64,000 nt of DNA from Pseudomonas putida (lineage in GTDB: Bacteria; Pseudomonadota; Gammaproteobacteria; Pseudomonadales; Pseudomonadaceae). Shown one piece after another: positions 1-8,916 of this stretch. The position numbers and the translations under genes are program-made. The DNA lies in assembly GCF_016406145.1 (NCBI RefSeq), contig NZ_CP066306.1, positions 1,860,001 through 1,924,000 of the forward strand, given 5' to 3'. The stretch's first letter is position 1, and each line of letters opens with the position of its first letter. Below the pieces are notes generated by a model that was not told the origin of the DNA, made no database searches, and saw nothing but the letters and a program-made list of their open reading frames with translations.

Positions 1-701
1 AGCGCTTCACCGTGGTCGGCACCTTCCACGTTGGTGCTGGCGAGATCGACGGTTACCTGGGCCTGACCAACATTGCCGACCTTTCACGGCTGCACCGCTG
101 GAAGGCGGACCAGGTGCAGGGCCTGCGCCTGAAGTTCGACGACCTGTTCCAGGCGCCACGTGTGGCCTGGAGCATCGCCCAGCAGTTGGGTGACCAGGAG
201 TACTACAGCCGCGACTGGACCCGTACCCACGGCAACCTGTACCAGGCGATCCGCATGGAAAAAGCCATGATCGGCCTGCTGCTGTTGCTGATCGTTGCGG
301 TGGCGGCGTTCAACATCATTTCCACCCTGGTGATGGTGGTCAACGACAAGCGTGGTGACATCGCCATCCTCCGTACCCTTGGCGCCACGCCCGGGCAGAT
401 CATGGCCATCTTCATGGTTCAGGGTACGGTGATCGGAGTCATCGGCACCCTGATCGGTGCAGTGGTCGGTATCCTTGCTGCGCTCAACGTCAGTGCGGCG
501 ATCGCCGGCATCGAGAAACTGATCGGGCACAAGTTCCTCAACGCTGACGTGTATTTCATCGATTACCTGCCCTCGCAGATCCAGGCCCAGGATGTGTACA
601 TGGTCTGCGGTGCGGCGCTGGTCCTGAGTTTCTTCGCCACCCTGTACCCGGCCTGGCGTGCGGCCCGCACCCAGCCTGCAGAGGCGCTACGTTATGAGTG
701 A
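1..701 (+). CDS. lolC: Lipoprotein-releasing ABC transporter permease LolC (C-terminal part)
   Basis: The gene is open at the left edge of the window, so only its last ~233 codons are visible. The product is an inner-membrane subunit of the Lol complex, which extracts mature lipoproteins from the inner membrane and hands them to LolA. What is visible is the end of the periplasmic domain followed by three membrane segments of an FtsX domain, with the conserved stretch [15 protein letters not shown] between the first two. The protein is closely similar to the product at 1449-2690, so the two permeases are paralogues flanking the ATPase, the usual lolC-lolD-lolE order. The stop codon overlaps the lolD start. 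Which of the two permeases is called LolC is by position only. Confidence 0.9.
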   Translation, partial: RFTVVGTFHVGAGEIDGYLGLTNIADLSRLHRWKADQVQGLRLKFDDLFQAPRVAWSIAQQLGDQEYYSRDWTRTHGNLYQAIRMEKAMIGLLLLLIVAVAAFNIISTLVMVVNDKRGDIAILRTLGATPGQIMAIFMVQGTVIGVIGTLIGAVVGILAALNVSAAIAGIEKLIGHKFLNADVYFIDYLPSQIQAQDVYMVCGAALVLSFFATLYPAWRAARTQPAEALRYE

Positions 702-1392
702 GTCGCGCATGAGTGATAAAGCCGTTCTGAGTTGCCGCAACCTGGGCAAGTCCTACGACGAGGGGCCGGAGTCGGTGCAAGTGCTGGCCGGGCTCAACCT
801 CGAACTGCACGCAGGGGAGCGGGTGGCCATCGTCGGCAGTTCCGGTTCGGGCAAGAGCACCTTGCTCAACCTGCTGGGCGGCCTCGATCGGCCGACCCAA
901 GGCAGCGTCTGGCTGGCCGGCGAAGAGCTGTCGGCGCTTGGCGAGCGGGCCCGCGGCCTGCTGCGCAACCGCGAGCTGGGCTTTGTCTACCAGTTCCACC
1001 ACCTGCTGCCCGAGTTCACCGCCATGGAGAACGTGTGCATGCCGCTGCTGATCGGCCGCACCGCGATCCCCGAGGCACGTGAGCGCGCCGAGGCACTGCT
1101 CAAGCGTGTCGGCCTGGGCCACCGCCTGCACCACAAGCCGGCCGAGCTGTCCGGTGGTGAGCGTCAGCGGGTGGCCATTGCCCGGGCGCTGGTCAACCGG
1201 CCGGGCCTGGTGATGCTCGATGAGCCGACCGGCAACCTCGACCACCACACCGCCCAAGGCATCCAGGAATTGATGCAGGAGCTGTCCAGCGCCTCGCGCA
1301 CGGCATTCCTGGTGGTGACCCACGACCTCAACCTGGCGCGCCAGATGGATCGCGTGCTGAAACTCGACGACGGTCATCTGGTGGCAATCTGA
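694..1392 (+). CDS. lolD: Lipoprotein-releasing ABC transporter ATP-binding protein LolD
   Basis: This is the ATPase that drives lipoprotein release by the LolCDE complex on the cytoplasmic face of the inner membrane. It shows a complete ABC set: Walker [11 protein letters not shown]-loop [11 protein letters not shown], signature [15 protein letters not shown], Walker [12 protein letters not shown] and the switch His in VVTHD. The start at 694 ([11 protein letters not shown]) overlaps the end of lolC and has GAGG about 10 bases upstream. An in-frame ATG at 709 (MSDKAV) is an alternative. A still longer reading from 658 would lie inside lolC and was not used. Length (232 aa) is normal for the family. 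Confidence 0.95.
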   Translation: MSESRMSDKAVLSCRNLGKSYDEGPESVQVLAGLNLELHAGERVAIVGSSGSGKSTLLNLLGGLDRPTQGSVWLAGEELSALGERARGLLRNRELGFVYQFHHLLPEFTAMENVCMPLLIGRTAIPEARERAEALLKRVGLGHRLHHKPAELSGGERQRVAIARALVNRPGLVMLDEPTGNLDHHTAQGIQELMQELSSASRTAFLVVTHDLNLARQMDRVLKLDDGHLVAI

Positions 1393-1448
1393 GCCGCTTG
1401 CACGGGGTGGCCTGAGCCGCCCCGCAACTTTTTCAGTGGGTGTTTTAC

Positions 1449-2690
1449 ATGTTCAGACCCTTGCCCTTGTTCATCGGTGCGCGCTACACCCGTGCCAAGC
1501 GCCGCAACCATTTCATCTCGTTCATCTCGATGACTTCGATGATCGGCCTGTCCCTGGGTGTGCTGGCGATGATCGTGGTGCTGTCGGTGATGAATGGCTT
1601 CCAGCGCGAAATGAGCTCGCGCATCCTCGGCCTGGTGCCACACGCCAGCATCCTCGGCGTGCAGCCTTTGGGCGACTGGCGCAAGGCTGCCGACGCGGCA
1701 CTGCAGAACCCGGCAGTGATGGCCGCTGCGCCGATCACCGAGATGGAGGGCATGCTCTCCTACAAAGGTGCGATGCAGCCCATCCAGGTTAGCGGTATCG
1801 ACCCGGCCGAAGAGGGCAAGGTCTCGATCGTCGGCCAGCACATCGTGCAGGGGCGCCTGCAGGCCCTGCAGCCGGGTGAGTATGGCGTGGTGATCGGCGA
1901 GCTGACTGCGCGCCGATTCCGCCTCAATACCGGCGACAAACTGACCCTGATCGTGCCGGAAATCAGCAAGGAGCCGGGCGGCATCACCCCGCGCATGCAG
2001 CGCCTGACGGTGGTCGGCATCTTCAAGGTGGGTGCCGAGCTCGACGGTTCGCAGGCTTACATGCATGTGGCCGATGCCGGCGAGATGCAGCGCTGGTCGC
2101 CAGGCCAGGTGCAGGGCGTGCGCCTCAAACTGCACGACCTGTATGCCGCACCGCAGGTGTCCAAGGCCATCGCTGCCAGCTTGGGTGATGCCTACCGCGC
2201 GGATGACTGGTCGCACACCCAGGGCAGCCTGTTCAGTGCCATGAAGATGGAAAAGACCATGATCGGCCTGCTGCTGATGATGATCATCGCTGTGGCAGCG
2301 TTCAACATCATCGCCACCCTGGTGATGGTGGTGAACGACAAGGGGCCGGACATCGCCATCCTGCGTACCCTGGGCGCCACCCCGGCACAGATCATGGGCA
2401 CCTTCATGGTCCAGGGCAGCCTGATCGGTATCGTCGGCACATTGATCGGTGGCGTGCTTGGGGTGATTGCTGCGTTCAATGTCAGCCAGATCGTCGGCTG
2501 GCTGGAGCGCATGAGCGGGCAGCACATCTTTACCTCGGATGTGTATTTCATCAGCAGTTTGCCGTCGCAGCTGCAGTGGGGTGATGTGGCGATCATCTGC
2601 ACCGCCGGGCTGGTGATGAGCTTCCTGGCGACCATCTACCCGGCATACCGGGCTTCGCAGGTGCAGCCGGCGATCGGGCTGGCTGGTTGA
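1449..2690 (+). CDS. lolE: Lipoprotein-releasing ABC transporter permease LolE/LolC
   Basis: This is the second permease of the Lol complex (413 aa). It has an N-terminal membrane segment after the typical FIGARYTRAKRRNHFISFIS start, a large periplasmic MacB-like domain, and a C-terminal FtsX domain with three membrane segments. The segment around [16 protein letters not shown] and [15 protein letters not shown] is nearly identical to the same part of the partial protein at 1-701, showing an old duplication. The ATG at 1449 is preferred over the GTG at 1440 because it opens the usual family N-terminus. It lies 56 bases after lolD and is surely co-transcribed. An inverted repeat follows the gene. 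Confidence 0.93.
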   Translation: MFRPLPLFIGARYTRAKRRNHFISFISMTSMIGLSLGVLAMIVVLSVMNGFQREMSSRILGLVPHASILGVQPLGDWRKAADAALQNPAVMAAAPITEMEGMLSYKGAMQPIQVSGIDPAEEGKVSIVGQHIVQGRLQALQPGEYGVVIGELTARRFRLNTGDKLTLIVPEISKEPGGITPRMQRLTVVGIFKVGAELDGSQAYMHVADAGEMQRWSPGQVQGVRLKLHDLYAAPQVSKAIAASLGDAYRADDWSHTQGSLFSAMKMEKTMIGLLLMMIIAVAAFNIIATLVMVVNDKGPDIAILRTLGATPAQIMGTFMVQGSLIGIVGTLIGGVLGVIAAFNVSQIVGWLERMSGQHIFTSDVYFISSLPSQLQWGDVAIICTAGLVMSFLATIYPAYRASQVQPAIGLAG

Positions 2691-2718
2691 TTGCACTGGG
2701 GGCGCTTTGCGCCCCTTT

Positions 2719-2778
2719 CGCGACACAAGGCCGCTCCTACAGCGATCACGTCAGCTTTGTGAGCGGCCTTGTGTCGCG
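2719..2778. repeat. REP-like inverted repeat downstream of lolE
   Basis: An 18-base arm at 2719-2736 (CGCGACACAAGGCCGCTC) is repeated in perfect inversion at 2761-2778, with a 24-base loop. The arms share their core with the larger palindrome at 6392-6495. It lies between two convergent genes (lolE and the sensor kinase), so it probably ends transcription from both sides, as intergenic REP elements often do in P. putida. Confidence 0.85.
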
Positions 2779-2804
2779 AATGGGCTGCAAAACAGCCAGG
2801 GGAT

Positions 2805-4142
2805 CTAAAGCGGCTCGCTGAACTTGATTACAAACCGCGTCCAGCCGTCCTTGCACTGTGCCCGGATGCTCCCGCCATGGGCCTGGATGATCGACCGGGT
2901 GATTGCCAGGCCCAGCCCCGCATGTTCGCTACTGCCCTCGCGCCGCGCTGGGTCCACCCGATAAAACCGGTCAAACAGCCTAGGCAATGATGCAGCTTCG
3001 ATCGGTTTGCCGGTATTGGCCACGCAAACCTTACCCCCAGGCTCCAGCGTCACGCGTATTTGCCCGCCTGCCGGCGTAAACCGCAGTGCATTGTCGAGCA
3101 GGTTGGACAGTGCCCGGCGCAGCATATGCCGGTCGCCCTTCAACGTCGCCTCACCCTCACGCAGCAGCTGCACTTCGTTATCCTCGGCGAGGGGGGCGTA
3201 ATACTCCAGCAGCGCGTCCACCTCTTCATGCAACGCCAGCATCGCCTGGCCTGGTGCCAGCAGCCCATGGTCGGCCTTGGCCAAGAAAAGCATGTCGTTG
3301 ATCATCTGTGCCATCCACTGCAGCTCCTCAAGGTTGCCGTGCAGTGCTTCGCGATATTCCTCGAGGCTACGTGGGCGGGTGAGGGTGACCTGGGTGTGGG
3401 TCAGCAGGTTTGACAGCGGCGTGCGTAGCTCGTGGGCGATATCGGCCGAGAACGCTGACAGGCGCTGGAAGGCGTCATCCAGGCGCTGCAGCATGGCGTT
3501 CACGGTGCTGCCTAGTTCCGCCAGTTCTTCCGGCAGCTGCGCCACCGGCAGACGGGTGGTCAGCGAGCGCGCCGACACGCTGGCGGCCACCTGGCCCATC
3601 TGCCGTAAGGGCTTTAGCCCGCGGCGCGCGGCCCAGGCGCCGAGCAGTGCCGTGGCCAGCGCGGACAGGCCGACGGTGAGCCAGATGAGGCGTTGCATGC
3701 CCTGCAGGAAGTGCTGGTGATGGGTGATGTCGAGAAACAGCGTCAGTCGTGCGCTGTCGTTCAGCCGCACGGCCAGGCTGCGGTAATCGACACCGTCGGC
3801 ATGCACCGTTGCCAGCCCTGGGCCGGCCGGCGCGTCTGGCAGCGCGGAGCGGCTGGCGTACCAAGGGCTGCCATCGCTGCCATTGATGCGCAAGGCCAGG
3901 TCGGCCTGGTGGCTGAGCTCGTTGCGCAGTGCTGCCAACTGCGCTTGCAGGTCGGCAGGGCGTTGCAGGCCGGAAAGCCGGGTGCGTAAAAGCGACACGC
4001 GTGATTCGAGCAGTTGCTGGTCCAGCTCAACGAAATGTTGCTCGCTGGCGCGGTTGAACAGCAGGCCCGCCCCCAGCGAAACGGCAGCGGTACACGCGGC
4101 GAACAACAGGGCCAGACGGCTGCCAAGGGAAAGCCTGCGCAT
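2805..4142 (-). CDS. copS: Heavy-metal-type sensor histidine kinase (CopS-like)
   Basis: This is a 445-aa inner-membrane sensor kinase. It has membrane segment 1 at about residues 8-28, a periplasmic sensor of about 125 residues, a second membrane segment, a HAMP linker (GLKPLRQMGQVAASVSARSL), the H-box ADIAHELRTPLSNLL, an N-box NLLDNALRF and a G-box GLGLAITRSI. The layout is that of the CusS/CopS/IrlS group. The start at 4142 ([14 protein letters not shown]) overlaps the stop of the response regulator by one base (TGATG), implying translational coupling. The longer in-frame reading into the regulator gene has no family resemblance. A copper role is inferred from the divergent cupredoxin and the CopR-type box at 4890. 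The exact metal is not proven. Confidence 0.85.
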   Translation of the reverse strand: MRRLSLGSRLALLFAACTAAVSLGAGLLFNRASEQHFVELDQQLLESRVSLLRTRLSGLQRPADLQAQLAALRNELSHQADLALRINGSDGSPWYASRSALPDAPAGPGLATVHADGVDYRSLAVRLNDSARLTLFLDITHHQHFLQGMQRLIWLTVGLSALATALLGAWAARRGLKPLRQMGQVAASVSARSLTTRLPVAQLPEELAELGSTVNAMLQRLDDAFQRLSAFSADIAHELRTPLSNLLTHTQVTLTRPRSLEEYREALHGNLEELQWMAQMINDMLFLAKADHGLLAPGQAMLALHEEVDALLEYYAPLAEDNEVQLLREGEATLKGDRHMLRRALSNLLDNALRFTPAGGQIRVTLEPGGKVCVANTGKPIEAASLPRLFDRFYRVDPARREGSSEHAGLGLAITRSIIQAHGGSIRAQCKDGWTRFVIKFSEPL

Positions 4143-4822
4143 CAGTCGTGGCGCTCCTCGAGCACATAGCCCATGCCGCGCACGGTGTGAATCAGCTTGT
4201 TGCGGTGCGGGTCGTCGATTTTCAGGCGCAGGCGGCGGATTGCGACCTCGATGACGTTGGTGTCGCTGTCGAAATTCATGTCCCAAACTTGCGAGGCGAT
4301 CAACGATTTGGGCAATACTTCGCCTTGGCGGCGCAGCAGCAATTCAAGCAGGGCGAACTCCTTGGCGGTCAGGTCGATGCGTTGGCCTGCGCGCTCTGCC
4401 CGGCGGCGGAACAAGTCCAGGCGCAGGTCGGCCAAGGCCAGCTGCGTCTCTTGGCTGGGGCTGGCACCGCGGCGTAGCAGGCTGCGGACCCGGGCCAGCA
4501 GTTCGGAAAAGGCGAAAGGCTTGACCAGGTAATCGTCGGCACCTAGTTCCAGGCCGCGCACGCGGTCCTCCACCGCATCGCGAGCAGTGAGGAACAGCAC
4601 CGGCGTGTCCAGGCCGGCCTGGCGCACAGCCTGGAGGATCTGCCAACCGTCGCGACCAGGGAGCATCACATCGAGGATCAGCAGGTCGTGATCGCCGCTC
4701 AGCGCCAGGTGCTGGCCGGTTTCGCCGTCAGCGACCAGCTCAGTGGCGAAGCCGGCTTCGCTGAGGCCTTGGCTCAGGTACTGGCCGGTGCGGGCCTGGT
4801 CTTCGACAATCAGCAGTTTCAT
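4142..4822 (-). CDS. copR: Heavy-metal-type response regulator (CopR-like, OmpR family)
   Basis: This is a 226-aa transcription regulator. The receiver domain (residues 1-~115) has the acidic pocket, phospho-acceptor Asp in [13 protein letters not shown], Thr in FLTARDA and Lys in DYLVKPFAF. The C-terminal winged helix has the OmpR-type end [14 protein letters not shown] and [12 protein letters not shown]. It starts at 4822 ([13 protein letters not shown]). The much longer open frame upstream is the antisense of the cupredoxin gene. It forms an operon with the kinase at 2805-4142 and is divergent from the cupredoxin. The intergenic region holds a CTGACA-N5-GTAAT box (4890-4905), the motif I recall for CopR, so autoregulation and control of the cupredoxin are likely. 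Confidence 0.88.
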   Translation of the reverse strand: MKLLIVEDQARTGQYLSQGLSEAGFATELVADGETGQHLALSGDHDLLILDVMLPGRDGWQILQAVRQAGLDTPVLFLTARDAVEDRVRGLELGADDYLVKPFAFSELLARVRSLLRRGASPSQETQLALADLRLDLFRRRAERAGQRIDLTAKEFALLELLLRRQGEVLPKSLIASQVWDMNFDSDTNVIEVAIRRLRLKIDDPHRNKLIHTVRGMGYVLEERHD

Positions 4823-4889
4823 GCGGTGTCCGGAATCGGCGGTGTAGTGGTTGAAATGATACGTGACTATCTCTGTCGCCGCCCAAACT

Positions 4890-4905
4890 GACAAAGTTGT
4901 AATCT
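4890..4905 (+). promoter_or_regulatory. CopR-type binding box
   Basis: The sequence CTGACA-AAGTT-GTAAT lies between the divergent regulator (start 4822) and the cupredoxin gene (start 4976). It fits the CTGACA-N5-GTAAT consensus I recall for CopR of P. aeruginosa, and contains TGACAA-nn-TTGTAA, close to the CusR palindrome. A one-mismatch copy lies upstream of copA at 48497-48512. Confidence 0.65.
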
Positions 4906-4975
4906 TGCCGTCAGGTAGCTGCCAGTCAGCCCTTTCTAAAGTGGCCTCATATCCGCTGCAAGTACTGGAGTCATC

Positions 4976-5479
4976 ATGAAACGCCTGTTCATCGCCGCTG
5001 CGCTTGCCCTGGTCAGCCTGCCCACCCTGGCAGGCACTGGCAAAAGCTTTTCCTTCGGCGAGCCGGCCCCGGCGGCCAAGGCCACGCGCACGGTCGAGGT
5101 AGTGCTCAAGGACATCGCCTTCGAACCCAGGAGCCTGCAGGTCGAGGCGGGCGAGACCGTACGGTTTGTCCTGATCAACGAAGGCAAGCTGCCCCATGAA
5201 TTCAACCTGGGCGACAAGGCCATGCACGCCCAGCACCAGAAAGAAATGATTTCCATGCAAGGCAAGCTGTTCACCGCTGGCATGAACCACGAGGGTATGG
5301 ACCATGGCCAGATGGACCACGGTGCCCACGGCCATGATGCTGCTAATACAGTGCTGCTGCAGCCCGGCCAGCGCGCCGAGTTGACCTGGACCTTCCGCCA
5401 GTCGGCGCCCATCGAATTCGCCTGCAACGTACCTGGGCACTACCAGGCTGGCATGGTCGGGCCATTGACCATCGAGTGA
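4976..5479 (+). CDS. Periplasmic cupredoxin-domain copper-binding protein
   Basis: This 167-aa protein has a Sec signal peptide (about residues 1-20, ending LPTLAG). It is followed by a plastocyanin/azurin-like fold with copper-ligand positions in LPHEFNLG (His) and [13 protein letters not shown] (Cys, His, Met). A Met/His-rich insert ([18 protein letters not shown]) lies before the last strands and should bind additional copper. It is transcribed divergently from the CopR-like regulator across a 153-base gap with a CopR-type box. The likely role is copper binding or delivery in the periplasm under copper stress. A GGAGTCATC leader gives the start at 4976. Confidence 0.85.
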   Translation: MKRLFIAAALALVSLPTLAGTGKSFSFGEPAPAAKATRTVEVVLKDIAFEPRSLQVEAGETVRFVLINEGKLPHEFNLGDKAMHAQHQKEMISMQGKLFTAGMNHEGMDHGQMDHGAHGHDAANTVLLQPGQRAELTWTFRQSAPIEFACNVPGHYQAGMVGPLTIE

Positions 5480-5547
5480 CTGGCGCTCCAAGGCGGGATG
5501 TAAAACCGGTAGACTAAGGGTATTTCCGAACCTTCAGGTCAGTTTCC

Positions 5548-6378
5548 ATGCATCCCGCCGCCGAACATTCCCCGCTGGGCAAATCCAGCGAATACATTGC
5601 CACCTACATGCCTTCGTTGCTATTCCCCATCCCGCGCACGGCCAAGTGGGCCGAACTGGGGGTAACCGCCCAGACCCTACCGTGGCACGGCGTGGATTAC
5701 TGGAACTGCTTCGAGCTGTCGTGGCTGCTGCCGTCCGGCAAGCCCGTGGTGGCGATAGGGGAGTTCGCCATCCCTGCCGATTCGCCGAACATCATCGAGT
5801 CGAAGTCGTTCAAGCTTTACTTGAACTCACTGAACCAGACGGTGTTCGCCACCATTGGCGAGTTGCAGGCATGCCTTGAGAAAGACCTGTCGGCTGCCGC
5901 TGGCAAGCCTGTGAGCGTGCAGGTGCGCACGCTGGCAGAAGTGGAGGCGCAAGGTGTGGTTGCGCTGCCGGGGCAGTGCATTGATGCATTGGATGTGACC
6001 ATCAGCAACTACGAGCAGCCGCAGCCAGAGTTGCTGCGCTGCAACCCCGAGCGTGTGGTGGAAGAAACCCTGCACAGTCACCTGCTCAAGTCGAACTGCC
6101 CGGTGACCGGCCAGCCGGACTGGGGGAGTGTTGTAGTTGAGTACAAGGGCAGGGCGCTGGACCATGCGAGTTTGCTGACCTACCTGATCAGCTTCCGCCA
6201 GCATGCGGACTTTCATGAGCAGTGCGTGGAGCGGATCTACCTGGATTTGAAGAACCTGCTGCAGCCGGAGCACCTGACCGTGTACGCGCGTTATGTGCGC
6301 CGGGGTGGGCTGGATATCAATCCGTACCGTAGTACTGGGGCGATCAGCCCTGAAAACGTGCGGCTGGTGCGTCAGTAA
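5548..6378 (+). CDS. queF: NADPH-dependent 7-cyano-7-deazaguanine reductase QueF
   Basis: QueF reduces preQ0 to preQ1 in the cytoplasm, a step of queuosine synthesis for tRNA wobble positions. The 276-aa length is that of the two-domain (type II) form. The QueF motif [11 protein letters not shown], the catalytic Cys in [14 protein letters not shown] and the Glu-His region [17 protein letters not shown] are all present. It is a monocistronic unit between the cupredoxin and a large palindrome that probably terminates it. Confidence 0.96.
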   Translation: MHPAAEHSPLGKSSEYIATYMPSLLFPIPRTAKWAELGVTAQTLPWHGVDYWNCFELSWLLPSGKPVVAIGEFAIPADSPNIIESKSFKLYLNSLNQTVFATIGELQACLEKDLSAAAGKPVSVQVRTLAEVEAQGVVALPGQCIDALDVTISNYEQPQPELLRCNPERVVEETLHSHLLKSNCPVTGQPDWGSVVVEYKGRALDHASLLTYLISFRQHADFHEQCVERIYLDLKNLLQPEHLTVYARYVRRGGLDINPYRSTGAISPENVRLVRQ

Positions 6379-6391
6379 GGTTCGAGTGATT

Positions 6392-6495
6392 GGGGCCGCT
6401 TCGCGCCCCTTTCGCGACACAAGGCCGCTCCTACAGAAGTACTCGCGCTTCTGTAGGAGCGGCCTTGTGTCGCGAAAGGGGCGCGAAGCGGCCCC
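6392..6495. repeat. Perfect 48-bp inverted repeat (REP/BIME-like), likely bidirectional terminator
   Basis: Positions 6392-6439 and 6448-6495 are perfect reverse complements over 48 bases, separated by an 8-base loop (TACTCGCG). The element fills the gap between the convergent queF and DUF4404 genes. Its core (CGCGACACAAGGCCGCTC) is also found at 2719-2778. As RNA either strand would form a very stable hairpin. Confidence 0.92.
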
Positions 6496-6503
6496 AGCTA
6501 TTA

Positions 6504-6767
6504 CTAAATACCCATACTGTGCAGCGAGTTGGCAATGCTGCGCAGGGTGGCGGTAAGGTCGGGATGGTCGGCCTCGAAACGCTCTATGGCCAGGTTCACA
6601 CCATCGACCAGGTTGTTGTCTGGCGTCGCTTCCTCAAGCTTGAGTTGCGCCTCGATCTGTCTGGCTTCCTCATGCAGCGCGGCCAACTCCTCATCCGTAA
6701 GCGGTATGTTTCGATCCAGTTGCTCGCGCAAGCTGTTCAGGCGCTCTTGCAATTCGCGGGCAGGCAT
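6504..6767 (-). CDS. DUF4404 family small protein
   Basis: This is an 87-aa hydrophilic protein, mostly helical, with heptad-like spacing (LQERLNSLREQLD, LAALHEEARQIEAQL), suggesting a coiled coil. It ends in a helix near FEADHPDLTATLRSIANSL, which matches the Pseudomonas DUF4404 family. The start at 6767 (MPARELQERL) has GGAG about 10 bases upstream. The 28-residue upstream extension of the open frame does not look coding. No function is known. No signal peptide or metal site is visible. Confidence 0.75.
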   Translation of the reverse strand: MPARELQERLNSLREQLDRNIPLTDEELAALHEEARQIEAQLKLEEATPDNNLVDGVNLAIERFEADHPDLTATLRSIANSLHSMGI

Positions 6768-6890
6768 TGGCTGTTCTCCATCAATGGCTTGGCAAGGCAT
6801 GGACCTCAGCGAAGCGGCAAAGGTTCGCACCTGTCTTCTAGCGTAATCCACTCGCCGTTGCTTTGCATGATCCGTGTCAACGTTGCTGTG

Positions 6891-7454
6891 TCAGGGTTTT
6901 TCGCCCTTGCGGCGGCGCTGGGCGATGTCGGCCAGGCAGGTGTCCAGCGCTTCGAGGTGGTCGATCACCGAGTGCACGCCCAAGCGGAATAGTTCCAGCG
7001 TGGCCTTGCCCCGCGCCAGCTCCTGCTGCTGCGGGGTCATGGCTTGCCATTGCTGCGAGCCGAGGTCGCAGGATGGGCTGCAGGCGGCCAGGCCGATGGT
7101 CCACAGCCCGGCGTTGAGGCCTGATTGCAACAGCCGCGGCTCGCCGCTTACCAACACGCAGCCGTCCAGGCGTTGGCTGTCCAGCGCCATCAGTGCCTGC
7201 CAGCAGGCGTTGGGCGCGGGCAATCGCACGCCATTGGTCGCGTGCCCCGGCAACCAATCCGGCAGCACGCTGGCCAGGCGTTTGCCCTGAGGGCTGCTCA
7301 GGTCATCGAGCCAGATGCATGGCACCTGACGGCGGCGCAGGCCAGCCAGGGTGTCGAGGGCGCCGGGGGCGGGCAAGGGGCTACCATTGGCAGCCTGGAC
7401 CAGGCAACCACGCAGGCCGAACAGCACGGCGGTGAAGGCAGGTGCATCATGCAT
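6891..7454 (-). CDS. HAD-like hydrolase, catalytic Asp motif degenerate
   Basis: The 187-aa product has the layout of a HAD-superfamily phosphatase of the PhnX/phosphoglycolate phosphatase type: an N-terminal strand, a cap region and a C-terminal helix bundle. Motif I, normally DxDGT, reads FGLRGCLV, so both the nucleophile and the acid/base Asp are absent. A Ser near DLSSPQGK and a Lys/Asp-rich stretch could be motifs II and III. The start at 7454 (MHDAPAFTAV) is chosen because the upstream 24 codons have no homology and no ribosome site. It is most likely a non-catalytic or altered member. Function is unknown. Confidence 0.65.
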   Translation of the reverse strand: MHDAPAFTAVLFGLRGCLVQAANGSPLPAPGALDTLAGLRRRQVPCIWLDDLSSPQGKRLASVLPDWLPGHATNGVRLPAPNACWQALMALDSQRLDGCVLVSGEPRLLQSGLNAGLWTIGLAACSPSCDLGSQQWQAMTPQQQELARGKATLELFRLGVHSVIDHLEALDTCLADIAQRRRKGEKP

Positions 7455-7642
7455 GGCAACGTCCCTAAATACACCGCAGGCTATTGAGCGATTGTTACGT
7501 CTCTGTGACTCGTAATGGCTGCTCACAAATATTTAGGAAAAATGTGTAAAGGTGTTTATCAGCTCGCAAGCCTCTATACTGCCGCCTTACCTGCGGCGCA
7601 TGCGTTGCGCCTGCGGCCGAGAAATTCGATGGAGAAACATCT

Positions 7643-8350
7643 ATGCGTAGGATCGGTGCCGGTGTGATCGAGCGAGTCACCCAGGCCTGTGTCTGTGCCA
7701 GCTTGCTGCTGGCACCTGTGGCGGCTACCCAGGCGGCCACCGAGGATGATCCCTGGGAGGCGGTCAACCGGCCGATCTTCCGCTTCAACGATGTCCTCGA
7801 CACCTATGCCCTCAAGCCGTTGGCCCAGGGCTATCAGGCTGTCACCCCCCAGTTCCTCGAAGATGGCATACACAATATCTTCCGTAACCTGGGCGATGTC
7901 ACCAACCTGGCCAACAACGTGCTGCAGCTCAAGCCGCATGCGGCGGGCGTTGATACGGCGCGGCTGATCGTCAACACCACCTTCGGCCTTGGCGGCTTCT
8001 TCGATGTGGGCACCAAGATGGGCCTGCAGCGCAGTGACGAAGACTTCGGCCAGACGCTCGGTTACTGGGGCTTGCCCAGTGGCCCGTACGTAGTCATTCC
8101 GCTGCTGGGCCCGAGCACCGTGCGCGATGGCCTGGCGAAATACCCGGACGGCTACACCAAGCCGTACCGCTACATCGATCATGTGCCGACCCGCAACTCT
8201 ATCTTCGCTCTGGATGTGGTCGATACCCGGGCCAGCCTGTTGTCGGCAGAAAAGCTGATTCAGGGCGACAAGTACATCTTCATTCGCAACGCCTACCTGC
8301 AGAACCGCGAGTTCAAGGTCAAGGATGGTGAGGTCGAAGACGACTTTTGA
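7643..8350 (+). CDS. mlaA: MlaA/VacJ family phospholipid transport protein
   Basis: This is the outer-membrane component of the Mla pathway, which removes mislocalised phospholipids from the outer leaflet and passes them to MlaC. The 235-aa sequence shows the MlaA signature DPWEAVNRPIFRFND, the NNVLQLKP/NTTFGLGGFFDV region and the SGPYVVIPLLGPSTVRD motif. The N-terminus looks like an ordinary Sec signal (cleavage after ATQAA). No lipobox Cys is visible, although E. coli MlaA is a lipoprotein. A TATACT element at about 7575 may be its -10. A rho-independent terminator follows. Confidence 0.9.
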   Translation: MRRIGAGVIERVTQACVCASLLLAPVAATQAATEDDPWEAVNRPIFRFNDVLDTYALKPLAQGYQAVTPQFLEDGIHNIFRNLGDVTNLANNVLQLKPHAAGVDTARLIVNTTFGLGGFFDVGTKMGLQRSDEDFGQTLGYWGLPSGPYVVIPLLGPSTVRDGLAKYPDGYTKPYRYIDHVPTRNSIFALDVVDTRASLLSAEKLIQGDKYIFIRNAYLQNREFKVKDGEVEDDF

Positions 8351-8364
8351 TTCATGCGTGCATG

Positions 8365-8392
8365 AAAAAGGCGACCTTCGGGTCGCCTTTTT
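8365..8392 (+). terminator. Rho-independent terminator after mlaA
   Basis: A 12-bp perfect stem (AAAAAGGCGACC / GGTCGCCTTTTT) with a TTCG tetraloop lies 15 bases after the mlaA stop. The symmetric A/T flanks mean it can also serve the convergent PilZ gene. Confidence 0.92.
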
Positions 8393-8401
8393 CGTAACAG
8401 A

Positions 8402-8701
8402 TCAATGCATGGCCAAGATGCGCAGGCCAAATTTCTGCTGCCCGCCGGGTTGGTCGGCGATCCAGACCACTTCGGTGCTGGCATGCAGGCCTTTGAGGGC
8501 AGGGTGGTCGGAGTCGATCCGTACCTCCAGGGTGTCGCCTACCTCGAAGCGCTGCGGTGCGCGCACCTGCATGCCGCTACTGGACAGGTCCAGACATACC
8601 GCTGCGATCACTTGGCCGGCATGCAGCAGGCTGACTTCGGTGTCGATGCGCATGCGAATGAAGTCGCGTTTCTCACTGTGGTTGGAGGGCGTGTTTGGCA
8701 T
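8402..8701 (-). CDS. PilZ domain protein (c-di-GMP binding)
   Basis: This is a 99-aa single PilZ domain. The c-di-GMP motifs are present: an RxxxR-like start in EKRDFIRMRID and the D/NxSxxG motif in LDLSSSGMQV, followed by the beta-barrel ending WIADQPGGQQKFGLRI. Such stand-alone proteins act as c-di-GMP receptors in motility or biofilm control. It is convergent with mlaA, sharing the terminator at 8365-8392, and divergent from the response regulator at 8917. Confidence 0.85.
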   Translation of the reverse strand: MPNTPSNHSEKRDFIRMRIDTEVSLLHAGQVIAAVCLDLSSSGMQVRAPQRFEVGDTLEVRIDSDHPALKGLHASTEVVWIADQPGGQQKFGLRILAMH

Positions 8702-8916
8702 GCTGCATCCTTCTCATCGGGTTGCACAGGTCGCATTCTTATAACTCTCGGTGATTTAGCCTGTAAAGAGCACCAGACTCGACCCATGCATGCTTGAAAC
8801 GCCTGGCGGATGGGAGTACCGTCTGCGCCTTACACAGTACCTCTGCCGGTTGCCTGGGCCGTGTTCTTGGCCTACAACTCAAGTAGAGTGTTACCACAGA
8901 GTATTCCAGCAGTTGG

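Noticed and set aside
1374..2726. Long open frame antisense to lolE (450 codons)
   Set aside because: High-GC codon bias creates open antisense frames. The plus-strand product is a clear LolE and the antisense one is His/Gln-rich without any family pattern.
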